Assembly: GCF_900115785.1 (NCBI RefSeq)
Contig: NZ_FOYS01000001.1
Coordinates: 424,769-488,768, forward strand
DNA length: 64,000 nt
Source of the DNA: Halogeometricum limi
GTDB lineage: Archaea; Halobacteriota; Halobacteria; Halobacteriales; Haloferacaceae
Direction: 5' to 3'
The position numbers and the translations under genes were made by a program. Under the pieces are notes generated by a model, which saw only the letters and a list, made by a program, of their open reading frames with translations, was not told the DNA's origin and did no database searches. Below are positions 44,019 through 55,493 of the stretch, piece by piece (position 1 is the stretch's first letter; the number at the start of each line of letters is the position of its first letter).

Positions 44019-45586
44019 ACCGACAGGACCGACGCGCAGTATCGCGACAGTACTTCTCACAGGAACGGCTCGCAGAGCACCACTTCCGTTCGTTCAACAA
44101 CTTCCTCGAACGGGGCATGCAGGAAGTCGTCAGCGAGAAGGCGACTATCGAGACGGACATCGGTGACAAAGAGGGCGAAGAGCCCGTCTACGTCGAACTC
44201 GGCGATATCCGCGTCGAGACGCCGCGCGTCCGCGAGGCCGACGGTTCTGAGGAACTCCTGTTCCCGCAGGAGGCCCGTCTCCGCAACATCACCTACGCCG
44301 CGCCGGTGTTCATGGAGATGTCCATCATCCGCGGCGGCGAAGAGGAAGAGGAAGTCGTCGTGGACACCACCGAGACGAAGGTGGGCCGCATGCCCATCAT
44401 GGTCGGGTCGACGAAATGTAACATCCACAACCTCTCCGACGAGGAACTCGTCGAAATCGGCGAAGACCCCGTCGACCCCGGCGGCTACTTCATCGTCAAC
44501 GGCTCCGAGCGCGTGCTGATGACCTCGGAGGACCTCGCGCCCAACAAAATTCTCGCCGAGTACGACACGAAGTATGGCGACGAGATTCAGGTCGCGAAGA
44601 CGTTCTCGCAGCGACGTGGCTACCGCGCCCTCGTCCTCTGTGAGCGGAACCGCGAAGGCATCCTCGAAGTGTCGTTCCCCTCTGTCTCCGGCAGCGTCGA
44701 GTTCGTCACGCTCGTGCGCGCACTCGGTCTCGAATCCGACGAGGAGATCGTTCACCGCGTGAGCGACGACCCCGAGATTGTGAAGTTCATGCTGGAGAAC
44801 CTCGAAGAGGCCGAGGTTCAGACGGAAGCCGAAGCCATCGAGACGCTCGGGAAACGCGTCGCCGGCGGGCAGGGCAAGAACTACCAGCTGAAACGCGCGA
44901 ACTACGTCATCGACCGGTACCTCCTTCCCCACCTCCACGAGGACGGCGTCGAGGAGGAAGAGGTCCGCATCAACAAGGCGTTCTACCTCTGCCGGATGGC
45001 GGAGGCGTGCTTCGAACTTGCGCTCCAGCGCCGCGACTCCGACGACAAGGACCACTACGCCAACAAGCGTCTCAAGGTCTCCGGCGACCTGATGAAGGAC
45101 CTGTTCCGGACGGCGCTGAACAAGCTGGCACGCGACGTGAAGTACCAGCTCGAACGCGCGAACATGCGAAACCGTCAGCTCACGGTCAACACCGTCGTCC
45201 GCTCCGACGTGCTGACCGAGCGACTCGAACACCCCATCGCGACCGGGAACTGGGTGGGCGGCCGCTCCGGCGTCTCCCAACTCGTCGACCGGACCGACTA
45301 CATGGGCGTGCTGTCTCACCTGCGTCGCCTCCGCAGTCCGCTCTCGCGGAGTCAGCCGCACTTCGAGGCGCGCGACCTGCACGCGACCCAGTGGGGTCGC
45401 ATCTGCCCCTCGGAGACGCCCGAGGGACCGAACTGCGGACTCGTGAAGAACTTCGCGCAAGCGATGGAGCTCTCACAGAACATCGAGGACGAACAGGCGC
45501 TCAAACGTGAACTGGCGTCGATGGGTGTCGAGGGCATCCCCGGTATCGAAGGCCCCGACCCGACCAACACGCCTGCGGACGACTAA
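44015..45586 (+). CDS. rpoB2: RNA polymerase subunit B'' (Rpo2N)
   Basis: This is the N-terminal half of the split second-largest subunit, with 523 residues. It holds the protrusion and lobe: [35 protein letters not shown], and fork-loop region [20 protein letters not shown] with [21 protein letters not shown]-type signature (parts [17 protein letters not shown]). The split with B' is typical of Euryarchaeota such as halophiles and methanogens. It ends three bases before rpoB'. Confidence 0.97.
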   Translation: MNRQDRRAVSRQYFSQERLAEHHFRSFNNFLERGMQEVVSEKATIETDIGDKEGEEPVYVELGDIRVETPRVREADGSEELLFPQEARLRNITYAAPVFMEMSIIRGGEEEEEVVVDTTETKVGRMPIMVGSTKCNIHNLSDEELVEIGEDPVDPGGYFIVNGSERVLMTSEDLAPNKILAEYDTKYGDEIQVAKTFSQRRGYRALVLCERNREGILEVSFPSVSGSVEFVTLVRALGLESDEEIVHRVSDDPEIVKFMLENLEEAEVQTEAEAIETLGKRVAGGQGKNYQLKRANYVIDRYLLPHLHEDGVEEEEVRINKAFYLCRMAEACFELALQRRDSDDKDHYANKRLKVSGDLMKDLFRTALNKLARDVKYQLERANMRNRQLTVNTVVRSDVLTERLEHPIATGNWVGGRSGVSQLVDRTDYMGVLSHLRRLRSPLSRSQPHFEARDLHATQWGRICPSETPEGPNCGLVKNFAQAMELSQNIEDEQALKRELASMGVEGIPGIEGPDPTNTPADD

Positions 45587-45589
45587 ACC

Positions 45590-47422
45590 ATGGCTCAGAC
45601 ACAGCAACGCGAAGCGAAGGTGTACGTCAACGGAAGTCTCGTCGGGACGCACCCCGACCCCGAACAGCTCGCCCAACAGATTCGAGAGGCGCGTCGCCGC
45701 GGCGACGTGAGCGACATGGTGAACGTCTCCATCAAAGAGCGCACCCGCGAGGTCATCATCAACGCCGACGCGGGCCGCGCCCGTCGTCCCCTCATCGTCG
45801 TCGAGAACGGCGAACCGCTGCTCTCGGACGACGAGATTCAGGCGGTCAAAAACGAGGAGCTCTCGTTCGAGGACCTCGTCGAACGCGGCTACGTCGAGTT
45901 CATCGACGCCGAGGAGGAAGAGGACATCTACGTCGCCGTCGACGAGGACGACCTGAACGAGGACCACACGCACCTCGAAATCGACCCGCAGCTCATCTTC
46001 GGTATCGGCGCGGGGATGATTCCGTACCCCGAGCACAACGCCTCGCCCCGGATTACGATGGGCGCGGGGATGATGAAGCAGTCGCTCGGACTGCCCTCCG
46101 CGAACTACCGCATCCGTCCGGACACGCGTCAGCACCTCCTGCACTACCCGCAGCTTTCGATGGTGAAGACGCAGACGACAGAACAGATCGGTTTCGACGA
46201 GCGACCGGCGGCGCAGAACTTCACCGTCGCCGTGATGTCCTACGAGGGGTTCAACATCGAGGACGCGCTCGTCATGAACAAAGGCTCCGTCGACCGCGCG
46301 ATGGCGCGGTCGCACTTCTTCCGCACCTACGAGGGTGAGGAACGCCGGTACCCCGGCGGACAGGAAGACCGCTTCGAGGTCCCGAGTCAGGACGTGCGTG
46401 GTGCGCGCGGGGAAGACGCGTACAACCACCTGGACGACGACGGCCTCGTCAACCCCGAGACGGTGGTGGACGAGAACAGCGTCCTCCTCGGGAAGACGTC
46501 GCCGCCGCGGTTCTTAGAAGAGCCCGACGACATGGGTGGGCTCTCGCCGCAGAAGCGCCGCGAAACCTCGGTGACGATGCGCTCCGGCGAGTCCGGCGTC
46601 GTCGACACGGTCACCCTGATGGAGGGTGAAGACGGCTCGAAACTCGCGAAGGTGTCCGTCCGCGACCAGCGTATCCCCGAACTCGGGGACAAGTTCGCGT
46701 CGCGACACGGTCAGAAGGGTGTCGTGGGCCACTTGGCACCACAGGAAGACATGCCGTTCACGGCGGACGGCGTCGTGCCCGACCTGGTCATCAACCCGCA
46801 CGCCCTCCCGTCCCGGATGACGGTCGGCCACGTGCTGGAGATGCTCGGCGGCAAAGTCGGCGCGCTCGAAGGACGCCGCGTCGACGGCACCGCCTTCCAG
46901 GGCGAGAACGAGGACGAACTCCGCGGTGCGCTGGAAGACCACGGCTACAAGTCCTCCGGGAAGGAGGTCATGTACTCCGGCGTCACCGGCGAGAAGATCG
47001 AGGCCGAGATTTTCGTCGGCATCATCTTCTACCACAAGCTGTACCACATGGTGAGCAACAAGCTGCACGCCCGTTCGCGCGGGCCGGTGCAGGTGCTCAC
47101 CCGCCAGCCCACCGAGGGTCGTGCGCGTGAAGGTGGCCTCCGTCTCGGGGAGATGGAGCGTGACACCGTCATCGGGCACGGGGCCGCGATGGTCCTGCAG
47201 GAACGCCTGCTCGACTCCTCCGACAAGGAGGAGGTGTACGTCTCCGCGGACACCGGGATGGTGGCCGTCGAGGACCGCGACCAGCGCCGTATCTACGACC
47301 CCGTCACCGGCGACGAGGACAACATCCACGAGATAGAGATCAGCTACGCGTTCAAACTGCTGCTGGACGAGATGATCGCCCTCGGCATCCGACCGCGACT
47401 GAACCTCGAAGACGCAGTCTAA
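45590..47422 (+). CDS. rpoB1: RNA polymerase subunit B' (Rpo2C)
   Basis: This is the C-terminal half of the second-largest subunit, with 610 residues: hybrid-binding domain, wall, anchor and clamp. [35 protein letters not shown] and [20 protein letters not shown] are the classical beta-subunit motifs. The usual zinc-site Cys pairs near the C-terminus are absent, as in other halophiles; the segment reads [14 protein letters not shown] instead. Confidence 0.97.
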   Translation: MAQTQQREAKVYVNGSLVGTHPDPEQLAQQIREARRRGDVSDMVNVSIKERTREVIINADAGRARRPLIVVENGEPLLSDDEIQAVKNEELSFEDLVERGYVEFIDAEEEEDIYVAVDEDDLNEDHTHLEIDPQLIFGIGAGMIPYPEHNASPRITMGAGMMKQSLGLPSANYRIRPDTRQHLLHYPQLSMVKTQTTEQIGFDERPAAQNFTVAVMSYEGFNIEDALVMNKGSVDRAMARSHFFRTYEGEERRYPGGQEDRFEVPSQDVRGARGEDAYNHLDDDGLVNPETVVDENSVLLGKTSPPRFLEEPDDMGGLSPQKRRETSVTMRSGESGVVDTVTLMEGEDGSKLAKVSVRDQRIPELGDKFASRHGQKGVVGHLAPQEDMPFTADGVVPDLVINPHALPSRMTVGHVLEMLGGKVGALEGRRVDGTAFQGENEDELRGALEDHGYKSSGKEVMYSGVTGEKIEAEIFVGIIFYHKLYHMVSNKLHARSRGPVQVLTRQPTEGRAREGGLRLGEMERDTVIGHGAAMVLQERLLDSSDKEEVYVSADTGMVAVEDRDQRRIYDPVTGDEDNIHEIEISYAFKLLLDEMIALGIRPRLNLEDAV

Positions 47423-47429
47423 CACAACA

Positions 47430-50366
47430 ATGTCAATGCAGACACCCAAGGAGATCGGGGCCATCCAGTTCGGGCTGATGGACCCGGAGACGTACCGTGA
47501 CATGTCCGCGACGAAGGTCATCACCGCGGACACCTACGACGACGACGGCTATCCGATAGACATGGGCCTCATGGACCCGCGTCTCGGCGTCATCGACCCC
47601 GGCCTGCAGTGCCGCACCTGCGGCTCTCACTCGGGTTCGTGTAACGGGCACTTCGGCCACATCGAACTGGCCGCGCCCGTCATCCACGTCGGCTTCACGA
47701 AACTCATCCGCCGTCTCCTCCGTTCGACGTGCCGCGAGTGCGGTCGCCTCTCGCTGACCGACGAGGAGTCCGAGGAGTTCCGCGACGGTCTCACCCGAAC
47801 CGAGGAACTCGGCGAGGACTGGACGGACGTGCTGAAGTCCGCCGTCCGACAGGCCCGGAAGGCCAACAACTGCCCGCACTGCGGCGCGCCGCAACACGAC
47901 ATCAAACACGAGAAGCCGACCACGTACTACGAGGTCCAAGACGTGCTCGCGGGCGACTACTCCGAGCGAATCGCCAGCGCGATGCAGCCCGACGAGGACG
48001 ACGAGGACGACGCCGGGATGGCCCCCTCGACGCTCGCCGACCAGACGGGCATCGAACTCCAGCGCGTCAACCAGATTCTCTCCGGCGAGTTCCGCCCCGT
48101 TGGCGACGACCGAAAGAAACTGGAGAAGGCGCTCGACGTCGACCTCACCGAAGAGGACATGAACAAGCTGATGCCCTCGGACATCCGCGACTGGTTCGAG
48201 GACATCCCGAACGAGGACATCGTCACGCTCGGTATCGACCCGAATCGCGCCCGTCCCGAGTGGATGATTCTGACCGTGCTGCCGGTGCCGCCGGTGACGG
48301 CGCGTCCCTCGATTACGCTCGACAACGGGCAGCGCTCCGAGGACGATCTGACGCACAAACTCGTCGACATCATCCGCATCAACCAGCGGTTCATGGAGAA
48401 CCGCGAGGCCGGTGCGCCGCAACTGATCATCGAGGACCTCTGGGAACTGCTGCAGTACCACGTCACCACCTTCATCGACAACGAGATTTCGGGCACGCCG
48501 CCCGCTCGCCACCGCTCCGGGCGTCCGCTGAAGACGCTGAGCCAGCGCCTGAAGGGCAAGGAAGGTCGCTTCCGCGGTTCGCTGTCCGGGAAGCGCGTCA
48601 ACTTCTCCGCGCGTACGGTCATCTCGCCGGACCCGACGCTCTCTCTCAACGAAGTCGGCGTCCCCGAACGCGTCGCACGCGAGATGACGCAGACGATGAA
48701 CGTGACCGAACGGAACCTCGAACGGGCCCAGCAGTACGTCCGCAACGGTCCCGAGGGCCACCCCGGCGCGAACTACGTCAAGCGACCCGACGGCCGCCGT
48801 CTGAAGGTGACCGAGAAGAACTGCGAGGAACTCGCGGACAAGGTCGAACCCGCCTGGGAGGTCAACCGACACCTCATCGACGGCGACATCGTCATCTTCA
48901 ACCGACAGCCGTCGCTGCACCGGATGTCCATCATGGCCCACGAAGTGGTCGTGATGCCGTACAAGACGTTCCGCCTGAACACCGTCGTCTGCCCGCCGTA
49001 CAACGCTGACTTCGACGGGGACGAGATGAACATGCACGCCCTCCAGACGGAGGAGGCCCGTGCTGAGGCGCGCGTCCTCATGCGCGTCCAAGAGCAGATT
49101 CTCAGCCCCCGCTTCGGGCAGAACATCATCGGAGCGATTCAAGACCACATCTCGGGCACCTACCTCCTGACCAACGGGAACCCGCATTTCTCCGAGACAC
49201 AGGCGCTCGACCTGCTTCGCGCGACGAGCATCGACACGCTCCCGGAACCCGCGGGCGAAGAGGAGGACGGCCGCCCTTACTGGACCGGCCGGCAACTGTT
49301 CAGCGAACTCCTGCCCGACGACCTGAATCTCGAGTTCAGTTCGTCGACGGGCGACGACGTGGTCATCCGCGACGGCCAACTCGTCGAGGGGACCATCGAC
49401 GAGGACGCCGTCGGCGCGTTCGGCGGCGAAGTCGTCGACACGCTGGCGAAGGTGTACTCGAAGACGCGTTCGCGCGTGTTCATCAACGAAGTCGCCTCGC
49501 TGGCGATGCGCGCCATCATGCACTTCGGGTTCTCCATCGGTATTGACGACGAGTCGATTCCGGAGGAGGCCAACGAACAGGTCGACGAGGCCATCCAGAG
49601 CGCCTACGACCGCGTGCAGGAACTCATCGAGATATACGAGGCCGGCGAACTGGAGTCGCTGCCGGGCCGCACCGTCGACGAGACGCTGGAAATGAAGATC
49701 ATGCAGCAACTCGGCAAGGCGCGTGACTCCGCCGGCGAAATCGCGGACGACCACTTCACCGACGAGAACCCGGCCGTCGTCATGGCCCGGTCCGGCGCGC
49801 GTGGGTCGATGCTGAACCTCACGCAGATGGCCGGCTGTGTCGGCCAGCAGGCGGTTCGCGGCGAGCGAATCAACCGCGGGTACGAGGGTCGTACCCTGAG
49901 CCACTACCAGCGAGAGGACCTCTCGGCCGAGGCCCACGGCTTCGTGGAGAACAGTTACCGTGGCGGCCTGACGCCGCGGGAGTTCTTCTTCCACGCGATG
50001 GGTGGCCGCGAGGGCCTCGTGGACACGGCAGTCCGGACGTCGAAGTCCGGATACCTGCAGCGTCGTCTCATCAACGCGCTCTCGGAACTGGAGGCGCAGT
50101 ACGACGGCACCGTCCGAGACACCTCGGGCACCATCGTCCAGTTCGAGTTCGGCGAGGACGGCACCTCGCCCGTGAAAGTCTCCTCGAACGAGAAGGACGG
50201 CATCGACGTCGAGAACATCGCGGACCGCGTGATGGACGCCGAGTTCACCTCCGACGAGGAGAAAGAACGCTTCCTCGGTCGCCGCGAACCGCCGACGAAC
50301 CTCTCCGAGTACGCCGGTCCCGGCCTCGACAAGGCCCAGAGCACGGAGGTGGAGTCCGATGACTGA
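47430..50366 (+). CDS. rpoA1: RNA polymerase subunit A' (Rpo1N)
   Basis: This is the N-terminal part of the largest subunit, with 978 residues. The zinc motif [20 protein letters not shown] and CPHC lie near the N-terminus. The active-site Mg motif [10 protein letters not shown] has D527, D529 and D531. The bridge helix and trigger loop region ([20 protein letters not shown]) lies near 800. It has no intein. It overlaps rpoA'' by eight bases. A long antisense frame over this gene is only a codon-bias shadow. Confidence 0.98.
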   Translation: MSMQTPKEIGAIQFGLMDPETYRDMSATKVITADTYDDDGYPIDMGLMDPRLGVIDPGLQCRTCGSHSGSCNGHFGHIELAAPVIHVGFTKLIRRLLRSTCRECGRLSLTDEESEEFRDGLTRTEELGEDWTDVLKSAVRQARKANNCPHCGAPQHDIKHEKPTTYYEVQDVLAGDYSERIASAMQPDEDDEDDAGMAPSTLADQTGIELQRVNQILSGEFRPVGDDRKKLEKALDVDLTEEDMNKLMPSDIRDWFEDIPNEDIVTLGIDPNRARPEWMILTVLPVPPVTARPSITLDNGQRSEDDLTHKLVDIIRINQRFMENREAGAPQLIIEDLWELLQYHVTTFIDNEISGTPPARHRSGRPLKTLSQRLKGKEGRFRGSLSGKRVNFSARTVISPDPTLSLNEVGVPERVAREMTQTMNVTERNLERAQQYVRNGPEGHPGANYVKRPDGRRLKVTEKNCEELADKVEPAWEVNRHLIDGDIVIFNRQPSLHRMSIMAHEVVVMPYKTFRLNTVVCPPYNADFDGDEMNMHALQTEEARAEARVLMRVQEQILSPRFGQNIIGAIQDHISGTYLLTNGNPHFSETQALDLLRATSIDTLPEPAGEEEDGRPYWTGRQLFSELLPDDLNLEFSSSTGDDVVIRDGQLVEGTIDEDAVGAFGGEVVDTLAKVYSKTRSRVFINEVASLAMRAIMHFGFSIGIDDESIPEEANEQVDEAIQSAYDRVQELIEIYEAGELESLPGRTVDETLEMKIMQQLGKARDSAGEIADDHFTDENPAVVMARSGARGSMLNLTQMAGCVGQQAVRGERINRGYEGRTLSHYQREDLSAEAHGFVENSYRGGLTPREFFFHAMGGREGLVDTAVRTSKSGYLQRRLINALSELEAQYDGTVRDTSGTIVQFEFGEDGTSPVKVSSNEKDGIDVENIADRVMDAEFTSDEEKERFLGRREPPTNLSEYAGPGLDKAQSTEVESDD

Positions 50367-51606
50367 GTACGAACACGTGACTGAAGACGTCGAAGCCCTC
50401 GTCGAGGACCGCGACATCCCGCGACGGCTGAAGCTCCGCATCTACGACACCATCGAGGAACGCGAGGGCGTCTCGCCCGCGCAGGCCGACGAGATAGCGC
50501 AGGCCGTCGAGGCGCGCTACCTCGACACCCGCGTCGACCCTCTCGACCCCGTCGGAACCGTCTCCGCGCAGTCCATCGGGGAACCGGGGACGCAGATGAC
50601 GATGAACACGTTCCACTACGCGGGCGTCGCCGAAATCGACGTCACGCAGGGACTCCCCCGTCTCATCGAACTTGTTGACGCGCGGAAGACGCCCGACACG
50701 CCGATGATGACGGTGTACCTCGAAGGCGAGTACGCGACCGAACGCGAACGCGCCCACGAGGTCGTCTGGTCGATGGAGGCGACCAAGATTCTCGCTCTCG
50801 GTGACGTGTCGACGAACGTCGCCGACATGGTCGTCCAAATCGACCTGAACGAGGACACGCTCATGGAACGGTGGCCCACGGTGGACAACGTGGACACCGT
50901 CGCCCAGGAGATAGCCGAGACCATCGAAGACGCCCTCGGCGTGAAGACCCGCCGTTCGGGTACCGTCGTCGAGTTCGGCCCCGAAGCGCCGAGTTACCGC
51001 CGACTGCTCCAGTTGGTCGAGGAACTCCGCGACATCGTCTTCAAGGGTATCGAAGACATCACCCGCGTCGTCATCCGCAAAGAGGAGAACGACGAGACCG
51101 GCGACGAGGAGTTCGTCCTCTACACCGAGGGGTCGGCGTTCGGCGACGTCCTGCCCATCGAGGGCGTGGACGCCTCGCGCACGACGAGTAACAACATCCA
51201 CGAGATTCACCGCAACCTCGGCATCGAGGCCGCCCGCGAGGCCATCATCAACGAGACGATGAACACGCTGCGCGAGCAGGGTCTCGACGACGTGAACGTC
51301 CGACACCTGATGCTCGTCGCCGACATCATGACGAACCGCGGCGAAATCGAGTCTATCGGTCGTCACGGCATCTCGGGGTCGAAAGACTCCGTGCTCGCCC
51401 GCGCGGCGTTCGAGGTGACGGTCAACCACCTGCTTGACGCCGCCATCCACGGCGAGGAAGACGACTTAGACGGCGTCATCGAGAACGTCATCGTCGGCAA
51501 GCCGATCGCCATCGGCACCGGCGACGTCGACCTCCGCATGGGCTCCATTGAGGCGTCGGCCGACGACGAGACGGACGCGGCGGCGCCCGAACCCTCCGAC
51601 GACTGA
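50359..51606 (+). CDS. rpoA2: RNA polymerase subunit A'' (Rpo1C)
   Basis: This is the C-terminal part of the largest subunit, with 415 residues: rest of the trigger loop region, jaw and clamp end. The [32 protein letters not shown] block (parts [19 protein letters not shown] and TQGLPRL) and [20 protein letters not shown] are diagnostic. It is translated from an ATG inside the end of rpoA'. The nusA gene follows after three bases. Confidence 0.97.
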   Translation: MTEYEHVTEDVEALVEDRDIPRRLKLRIYDTIEEREGVSPAQADEIAQAVEARYLDTRVDPLDPVGTVSAQSIGEPGTQMTMNTFHYAGVAEIDVTQGLPRLIELVDARKTPDTPMMTVYLEGEYATERERAHEVVWSMEATKILALGDVSTNVADMVVQIDLNEDTLMERWPTVDNVDTVAQEIAETIEDALGVKTRRSGTVVEFGPEAPSYRRLLQLVEELRDIVFKGIEDITRVVIRKEENDETGDEEFVLYTEGSAFGDVLPIEGVDASRTTSNNIHEIHRNLGIEAAREAIINETMNTLREQGLDDVNVRHLMLVADIMTNRGEIESIGRHGISGSKDSVLARAAFEVTVNHLLDAAIHGEEDDLDGVIENVIVGKPIAIGTGDVDLRMGSIEASADDETDAAAPEPSDD

Positions 51607-51609
51607 CGC

Positions 51610-52029
51610 ATGACGGTCACACTGTCGGACACGGCACGCCAGTTCATCGCCCTCTTCGAAGACGAGACCGAGGCGGTCGCACGAGACTGTCTCGTGTTCG
51701 ACGACCGGGTGGTCATCCTGGTCGCCGCGGGACAGATGGGACAGGCCATCGGCCCGCGCGGACAGCACGTCCGCACGGTCGAAGAGAAACTCGGTCGCTC
51801 GGTCGAACTGGTCGAGGACGCGGACACGACGGAGGCGTTCGTCGCGAGCATGCTCGCGCCCGCCGCCGTCCGGCACGTGACCATCTCCGAACAGGACGAC
51901 CGCGTGGCGTACGTCGAAGTCGCGAACGAGGACCGCGGCGTCGCCATCGGGAAAGAGGGCCGCAACATCGAGACGGCCCGAACGCTCGCGCAGCGACACC
52001 ACGGCGTCGACGACATCCAGTTGACGTAG
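51610..52029 (+). CDS. nusA: NusA-like KH-domain transcription factor
   Basis: The archaeal NusA homologue is a short protein with two KH domains and no S1 or N-terminal RNAP-binding domain. Here it has 139 residues, with KH1 around AAGQMGQAIGPRGQHVRTVEE and KH2 around VAIGKEGRNIETARTLAQRH; both GxxG loops are intact. It is the last gene of the rpo operon. In many archaea it precedes rps12 directly; here two unrelated genes are inserted. Confidence 0.95.
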   Translation: MTVTLSDTARQFIALFEDETEAVARDCLVFDDRVVILVAAGQMGQAIGPRGQHVRTVEEKLGRSVELVEDADTTEAFVASMLAPAAVRHVTISEQDDRVAYVEVANEDRGVAIGKEGRNIETARTLAQRHHGVDDIQLT

Positions 52030-52099
52030 GCGGCCCGGCGACGGGTCGTCCGCGGCCACGGCACACTTTATTCGTCGCCTCGAACGACGAGCAACTGCT

Positions 52100-52960
52100 A
52101 TGTTCGTCGCCTCGGCCGCACAGGTGGACCTCCCCCCGGTAGAGACGCTCGACCCGTTCGTCCGGTCGGCTCTCGCCGCCGTTCTCGCCGCACTCGTCGT
52201 CCTCCTCGTCGGACGACTGTTCGTCACGCCGGCCGTCGTCCGCGTCGTCCGGAGTCGAAACCGCGACAATCCGACGATTCAGGAGGCGACCAGCCTCTAC
52301 CTCCGCGTCGTCGTCCTCACCGTCGCCGTCGTCGCCGCCGTCGTCACGGCGGGGTACGGCGACGTCCTCACCGACTCCGCACTCGTCGTCGCCGCGGCGA
52401 CGCTCGCCATCGGCGTCGCCGGACAGGACGTCATCGGCAACCTCGTCAGCGGTGTCTTCCTCGTCGCCGACTCGAACTTCAACGTCGACGACTACATCGC
52501 GTGGAACGACCGGGAGGGCACCGTCGAGGCCATCGGCTTTCGGACCACGCGCGTGCGCACCATCGACCACCGAGAGGTGACCGTCCCGAACACCGAACTC
52601 GCGGCGAACGCCGTCGTCAGACCGTTCGCGCGGAGTCGCGTCCGAAAGACTGTCCGCCTGCCGTTCGACTACGGCGCGGACGTCCCCGCGGTCAGAGCGG
52701 CACTCGTCCCCGTCGTCGAGGGCACCGAGGGCGTCCGCGAGGAACCCGACCCGACCGTGTCGATAGCCGAGTTCGGCGAGGCGGCGGTGTGGCTCAGAGT
52801 CGACTACTGGGTGGCGAACCCGATGGAGACGGACGTGGCCGCCGTCGAGACGACGGTGACGGACGAGGTAAAACGCGTCTGCGACGACGAGGGGTTCCCG
52901 CTCAGTCCGCCGACGTACGGTCACCTCTCGGGCGACGTGACGTTCGCGGACTCGGGGTGA
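52100..52960 (+). CDS. mscS: MscS-type small-conductance mechanosensitive channel
   Basis: This 286-residue membrane protein has three N-terminal transmembrane helices (LAAVLAALVVLLVGRLFV, VVVLTVAVVAAVVTAG and the pore helix with AAATLAIGVAGQDVIGNLVSGVFLVADSNFNVDDYI; key GVAGQDVIGNLVSG), and then the beta and alpha/beta cytoplasmic cage domain. It would release solutes on hypo-osmotic shock. A TATA-like acactttattcg lies about 25-35 bases before the ATG. It splits the usual nusA-rps12 junction. Confidence 0.9.
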   Translation: MFVASAAQVDLPPVETLDPFVRSALAAVLAALVVLLVGRLFVTPAVVRVVRSRNRDNPTIQEATSLYLRVVVLTVAVVAAVVTAGYGDVLTDSALVVAAATLAIGVAGQDVIGNLVSGVFLVADSNFNVDDYIAWNDREGTVEAIGFRTTRVRTIDHREVTVPNTELAANAVVRPFARSRVRKTVRLPFDYGADVPAVRAALVPVVEGTEGVREEPDPTVSIAEFGEAAVWLRVDYWVANPMETDVAAVETTVTDEVKRVCDDEGFPLSPPTYGHLSGDVTFADSG

Positions 52961-52973
52961 TTCCTCTCTGGAA

Positions 52974-53372
52974 TTACTGCCGTTCTCGTATCGCCGCGAC
53001 GAAGCGTGACGCATCGGGGACCCCTTCGAACTTCATCGTTCCTCCGTGTTGTATGTCGATGAGCACCGTTCCCACCGTGAAGAGAAGCATGCGGCGTGAC
53101 TGTTCCGTACTTACTTTGGCGATATCGTCGAGTCGGGTGTCGTCTACCGTCACATTTCGATTTCCGGTTTTTTCGATAACTCGGTCCGTCGTGACTGCGT
53201 ACGTTGTTCCTGAGCGAGCGCGATACGCTTTCCAGAGTGGCCACAGCCCGACTATTACCAAACTGAACGGGACTCCGAGAATGATGCTCCAAAACCACTG
53301 AACCCAAGACGGTTTTGTCTGGTAGACTACCTCCTCTCCCTCGAATAGTGTCACCCCGCTAATTGTTGACAT
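52974..53372 (-). CDS. Membrane protein with bacterial PH-like (bPH2) domain
   Basis: This protein has 132 residues. LFEGEEVVYQTKPSW starts the bPH2 fold, a hydrophobic hairpin follows (WFWSIILGVPFSLVIVGLWPLW), and the second half has TTYAVTTDRVIEKTGNRNVTV and LIDIQHGGTMKFEGVPDAS. These are typical of PH-domain (YdbT/YdbS-like) proteins. Codon use is visibly less G+C-rich than in neighbours, which suggests recent transfer. It faces mscS, 13 bases away, on the opposite strand. The 237 bases between its start and rps12 have no gene. Confidence 0.75.
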   Translation of the reverse strand: MSTISGVTLFEGEEVVYQTKPSWVQWFWSIILGVPFSLVIVGLWPLWKAYRARSGTTYAVTTDRVIEKTGNRNVTVDDTRLDDIAKVSTEQSRRMLLFTVGTVLIDIQHGGTMKFEGVPDASRFVAAIRERQ

Positions 53373-53576
53373 AGTTGCTCGACAATCCCCATGCTCATAA
53401 AACATCAGGAGAATGTCAGCATCCGCTCCGACGACAGCGAGACGGACTCTCAGAACCGTTCGACTCCTGCGCGGACCACAGAAGCCGTAACTTCGAACTC
53501 CGAAACGGCCTCAGAATCGTCCTTAGGGGGTGCTAATCGAACCTGCGGCCGTCTCGTCGTGATTCGAAAAGGGAGG

Positions 53577-53586
53577 CTTAAGTAGC
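53577..53586 (+). promoter_or_regulatory. TATA-like box of rps12
   Basis: The sequence gcttaagtag lies 24-33 bases before the rps12 ATG at 53610. It is consistent with a leaderless or short-leader promoter of the rps12-rps7 unit. The region 53373-53576 upstream is A/T-richer than average and has no recognised gene. Confidence 0.5.
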
Positions 53587-53609
53587 TCCATCTGGAAGTT
53601 GTGTCCACT

Positions 53610-54038
53610 ATGGCGAACGGCAAATACGCCGCGCGCAAACTCAAGCAGGACCGGCAGAAGCGACGCTGGTCTGACTCGGAGTACGCGCGCCGCGAACGCG
53701 GTCTTCGGAAGAAGTCCGACCCCCTCGAAGGCGCACCGCAGGCACGCGGTATCGTCCTCGAGAAGGTCGGTATCGAGGCAAAGCAGCCGAACTCGGCGAT
53801 TCGAAAGTGCGTCCGAGTTCAGCTCATCAAGAACGGCAAGCAAGTCACCGCCTTCTGTCCCGGTGACGGCGCTATCTCGTTCATCGACGAACACGACGAA
53901 GTCACCATCGCCGGTATCGGTGGGGCGAAGGGTCGTGCGATGGGTGACCTCTCCGGTGTCAACTACAAGGTCGAGAAGGTCAACGGCGTCTCGATGATCG
54001 AACTGGTCCGCGGTAACGCAGAGAAACCGGTACGATAA
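53610..54038 (+). CDS. rps12: 30S ribosomal protein S12 (uS12)
   Basis: This protein of 142 residues starts [58 protein letters not shown] (parts [28 protein letters not shown]) is the conserved decoding-centre core, and [19 protein letters not shown] is the C-terminal block. It shares one base with rps7 (TAATG). An in-frame GTG three codons upstream was rejected because the family starts at MANG. Confidence 0.97.
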   Translation: MANGKYAARKLKQDRQKRRWSDSEYARRERGLRKKSDPLEGAPQARGIVLEKVGIEAKQPNSAIRKCVRVQLIKNGKQVTAFCPGDGAISFIDEHDEVTIAGIGGAKGRAMGDLSGVNYKVEKVNGVSMIELVRGNAEKPVR

Positions 54039-54652
54039 TGTCTGAAAGCGAACAACCCGAGCCGGACGCGCCGGCCGACTCCGAGGAAGCGGTCGAGAAC
54101 GCACAGCTGTTCGGCGTGTGGGAGATCGGCGAAATCGAGTACGCCGACCCCTCGACGCAGCGGTACATCAACGTCACGCCCATCGCGCACACGATGGGTC
54201 GTCACGCGTCGAAGCAGTTCAAGAAGAGCGAGATCAGCATCGTCGAGCGACTCGTCAACCGCCTCATGCAGTCCGAGGACAACACGGGTCACAAGCAGAA
54301 GACGCTGAAAATCGTGAAGGACGCGTTCGAGATCGTCAACGAGCGCTCCGAGGAGAACCCGATTCAGGTGCTCGTCACCGCCGTCGAGAACGCCGCCCCG
54401 CGTGAGGAGACCGTTCGCCTCAAGTACGGTGGTATCTCGGTGCCGCAGGCCGTCGACGTCGCGCCCCAGCGTCGCGTCGACCAGGCGCTGAAGTTCCTCG
54501 CCGACGGGACGGCGAGCGCGTCGTACAAGTCCACGACAAGCGCCGCCGAGGCGCTCGCACAGCAGCTTCTGGGCGCTGCGGACTACGACGTCCAGACGTA
54601 CGCCATCAACCAGAAAGAAGAGCGCGAACGCGTCGCGGAAGCGGCCCGGTAA
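54038..54652 (+). CDS. rps7: 30S ribosomal protein S7 (uS7)
   Basis: This protein of 204 residues has a halophilic acidic N-terminal extension (SESEQPEPDAPADSEEAVEN), then TPIAHTMGRHASKQFKKSE, GHKQKTLKIVKDAFEIV, and RRVDQALKFLADGTASASYK as uS7 core. The last residues (KEERERVAEAAR) are the archaeal-type C-terminus. A 76-base, pyrimidine-rich stretch (tttctctcttctctcctctctc) separates it from the convergent gene and may end both transcripts. Confidence 0.97.
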   Translation: MSESEQPEPDAPADSEEAVENAQLFGVWEIGEIEYADPSTQRYINVTPIAHTMGRHASKQFKKSEISIVERLVNRLMQSEDNTGHKQKTLKIVKDAFEIVNERSEENPIQVLVTAVENAAPREETVRLKYGGISVPQAVDVAPQRRVDQALKFLADGTASASYKSTTSAAEALAQQLLGAADYDVQTYAINQKEERERVAEAAR

Positions 54653-54728
54653 GCGCGCGGTTTCTCTCTTCTCTCCTCTCTCGACCGCCGAGCGACCGCT
54701 CCGTTCGTTTTCGGCTCCGGTCTGCCGC

Positions 54729-55493
54729 CTAGTCCGCCGCGGCCGACCCGCCTCTCGTCCCGATGGCGTACGCGCGCGTCACATCCACGAGCGCTTTCCG
54801 GTAGTCGCTCTCGGTCGGGTCGGCGGCGAGCGAGTAGAACCGTTCTTTGAACGCCGAGAGTTCGACGTTCGGGGCGTCGTCGGCGGCGGCGTGCGCCAGG
54901 TCGTAGATGCGGTGGTCGGTGTCGACCAGGTCGTGTCGTTCGACGAGTGCGAGGGCGAACGCCGCGTTCACGGCGGTTATCTCGGGGTCGGCGTCGGCCG
55001 TGAGGAGTCGGGAGTCGGGCCACGGCGACGGTCCGGGGTTGGCGACGACGGCGCGGGCGAGTTCCGATTCGAGGAAGTGGACGAGTTTCTCCGCCGGCGC
55101 GAGCGAGAGCGTGATGTCGTCGGCGTAGATGTCTTTCATGTGGTTCGCTATCTGGTAGCAGTGCGCGAGCTTTCGACGTTCGACGGAACTCCCCGACAGT
55201 GCGAGATAGAGCGCTTCCTCGGTCGACTGGACGTGCGAGGCGTGGCGCTCCTCGTTGCGAGCCATGTGCGAGAGTTCGTGGAGGACGAGTTCGCGCGCCA
55301 TCGCACTCGTCGCGGCCTGTCGCGAGATGTTCAGTTCGTGCCGGTCGTCGTAGTGAGCGGCCCACGTCCGCGCATCCGGGTCGTCGCGGACGGTGACGTG
55401 GACCGGTCTGTCGAGGTCGTACTCGGTCTCGAACAGGTCGGCCGCGCTCAAGAACGGATCCGCGGGTGCGGACCCGAGCACTCGGAGGTCCAT
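54729..55493 (-). CDS. Putative zinc metallopeptidase-like protein (DUF5781-like)
   Basis: This protein has 254 residues. The motif VLHELSHMARNEERHASHV contains HELSH, the HExxH signature of zinc peptidases, with further His/Glu residues downstream (HCYQIANHMKD, HFLESELARAV) that could complete the site. No signal peptide is seen, so it is cytoplasmic. It lies between rps7 and fusA on the opposite strand. The family name DUF5781 is from memory; the protease activity is inference. Start 55493 gives MDLRVLGSAPADP; an ATG/GTG five codons upstream is possible. Confidence 0.65.
   Translation of the reverse strand: MDLRVLGSAPADPFLSAADLFETEYDLDRPVHVTVRDDPDARTWAAHYDDRHELNISRQAATSAMARELVLHELSHMARNEERHASHVQSTEEALYLALSGSSVERRKLAHCYQIANHMKDIYADDITLSLAPAEKLVHFLESELARAVVANPGPSPWPDSRLLTADADPEITAVNAAFALALVERHDLVDTDHRIYDLAHAAADDAPNVELSAFKERFYSLAADPTESDYRKALVDVTRAYAIGTRGGSAAAD

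Noticed and set aside
47433-50441. 1002-codon antisense frame over rpoA'
   Set aside because: It mirrors the codon bias of rpoA' and its translation has no domain; such shadows are common in G+C-rich halophile genes.
53391-53585. 64-codon plus-strand ORF before rps12
   Set aside because: No motif, low-complexity Ser/Thr, overlaps the rps12 promoter region.
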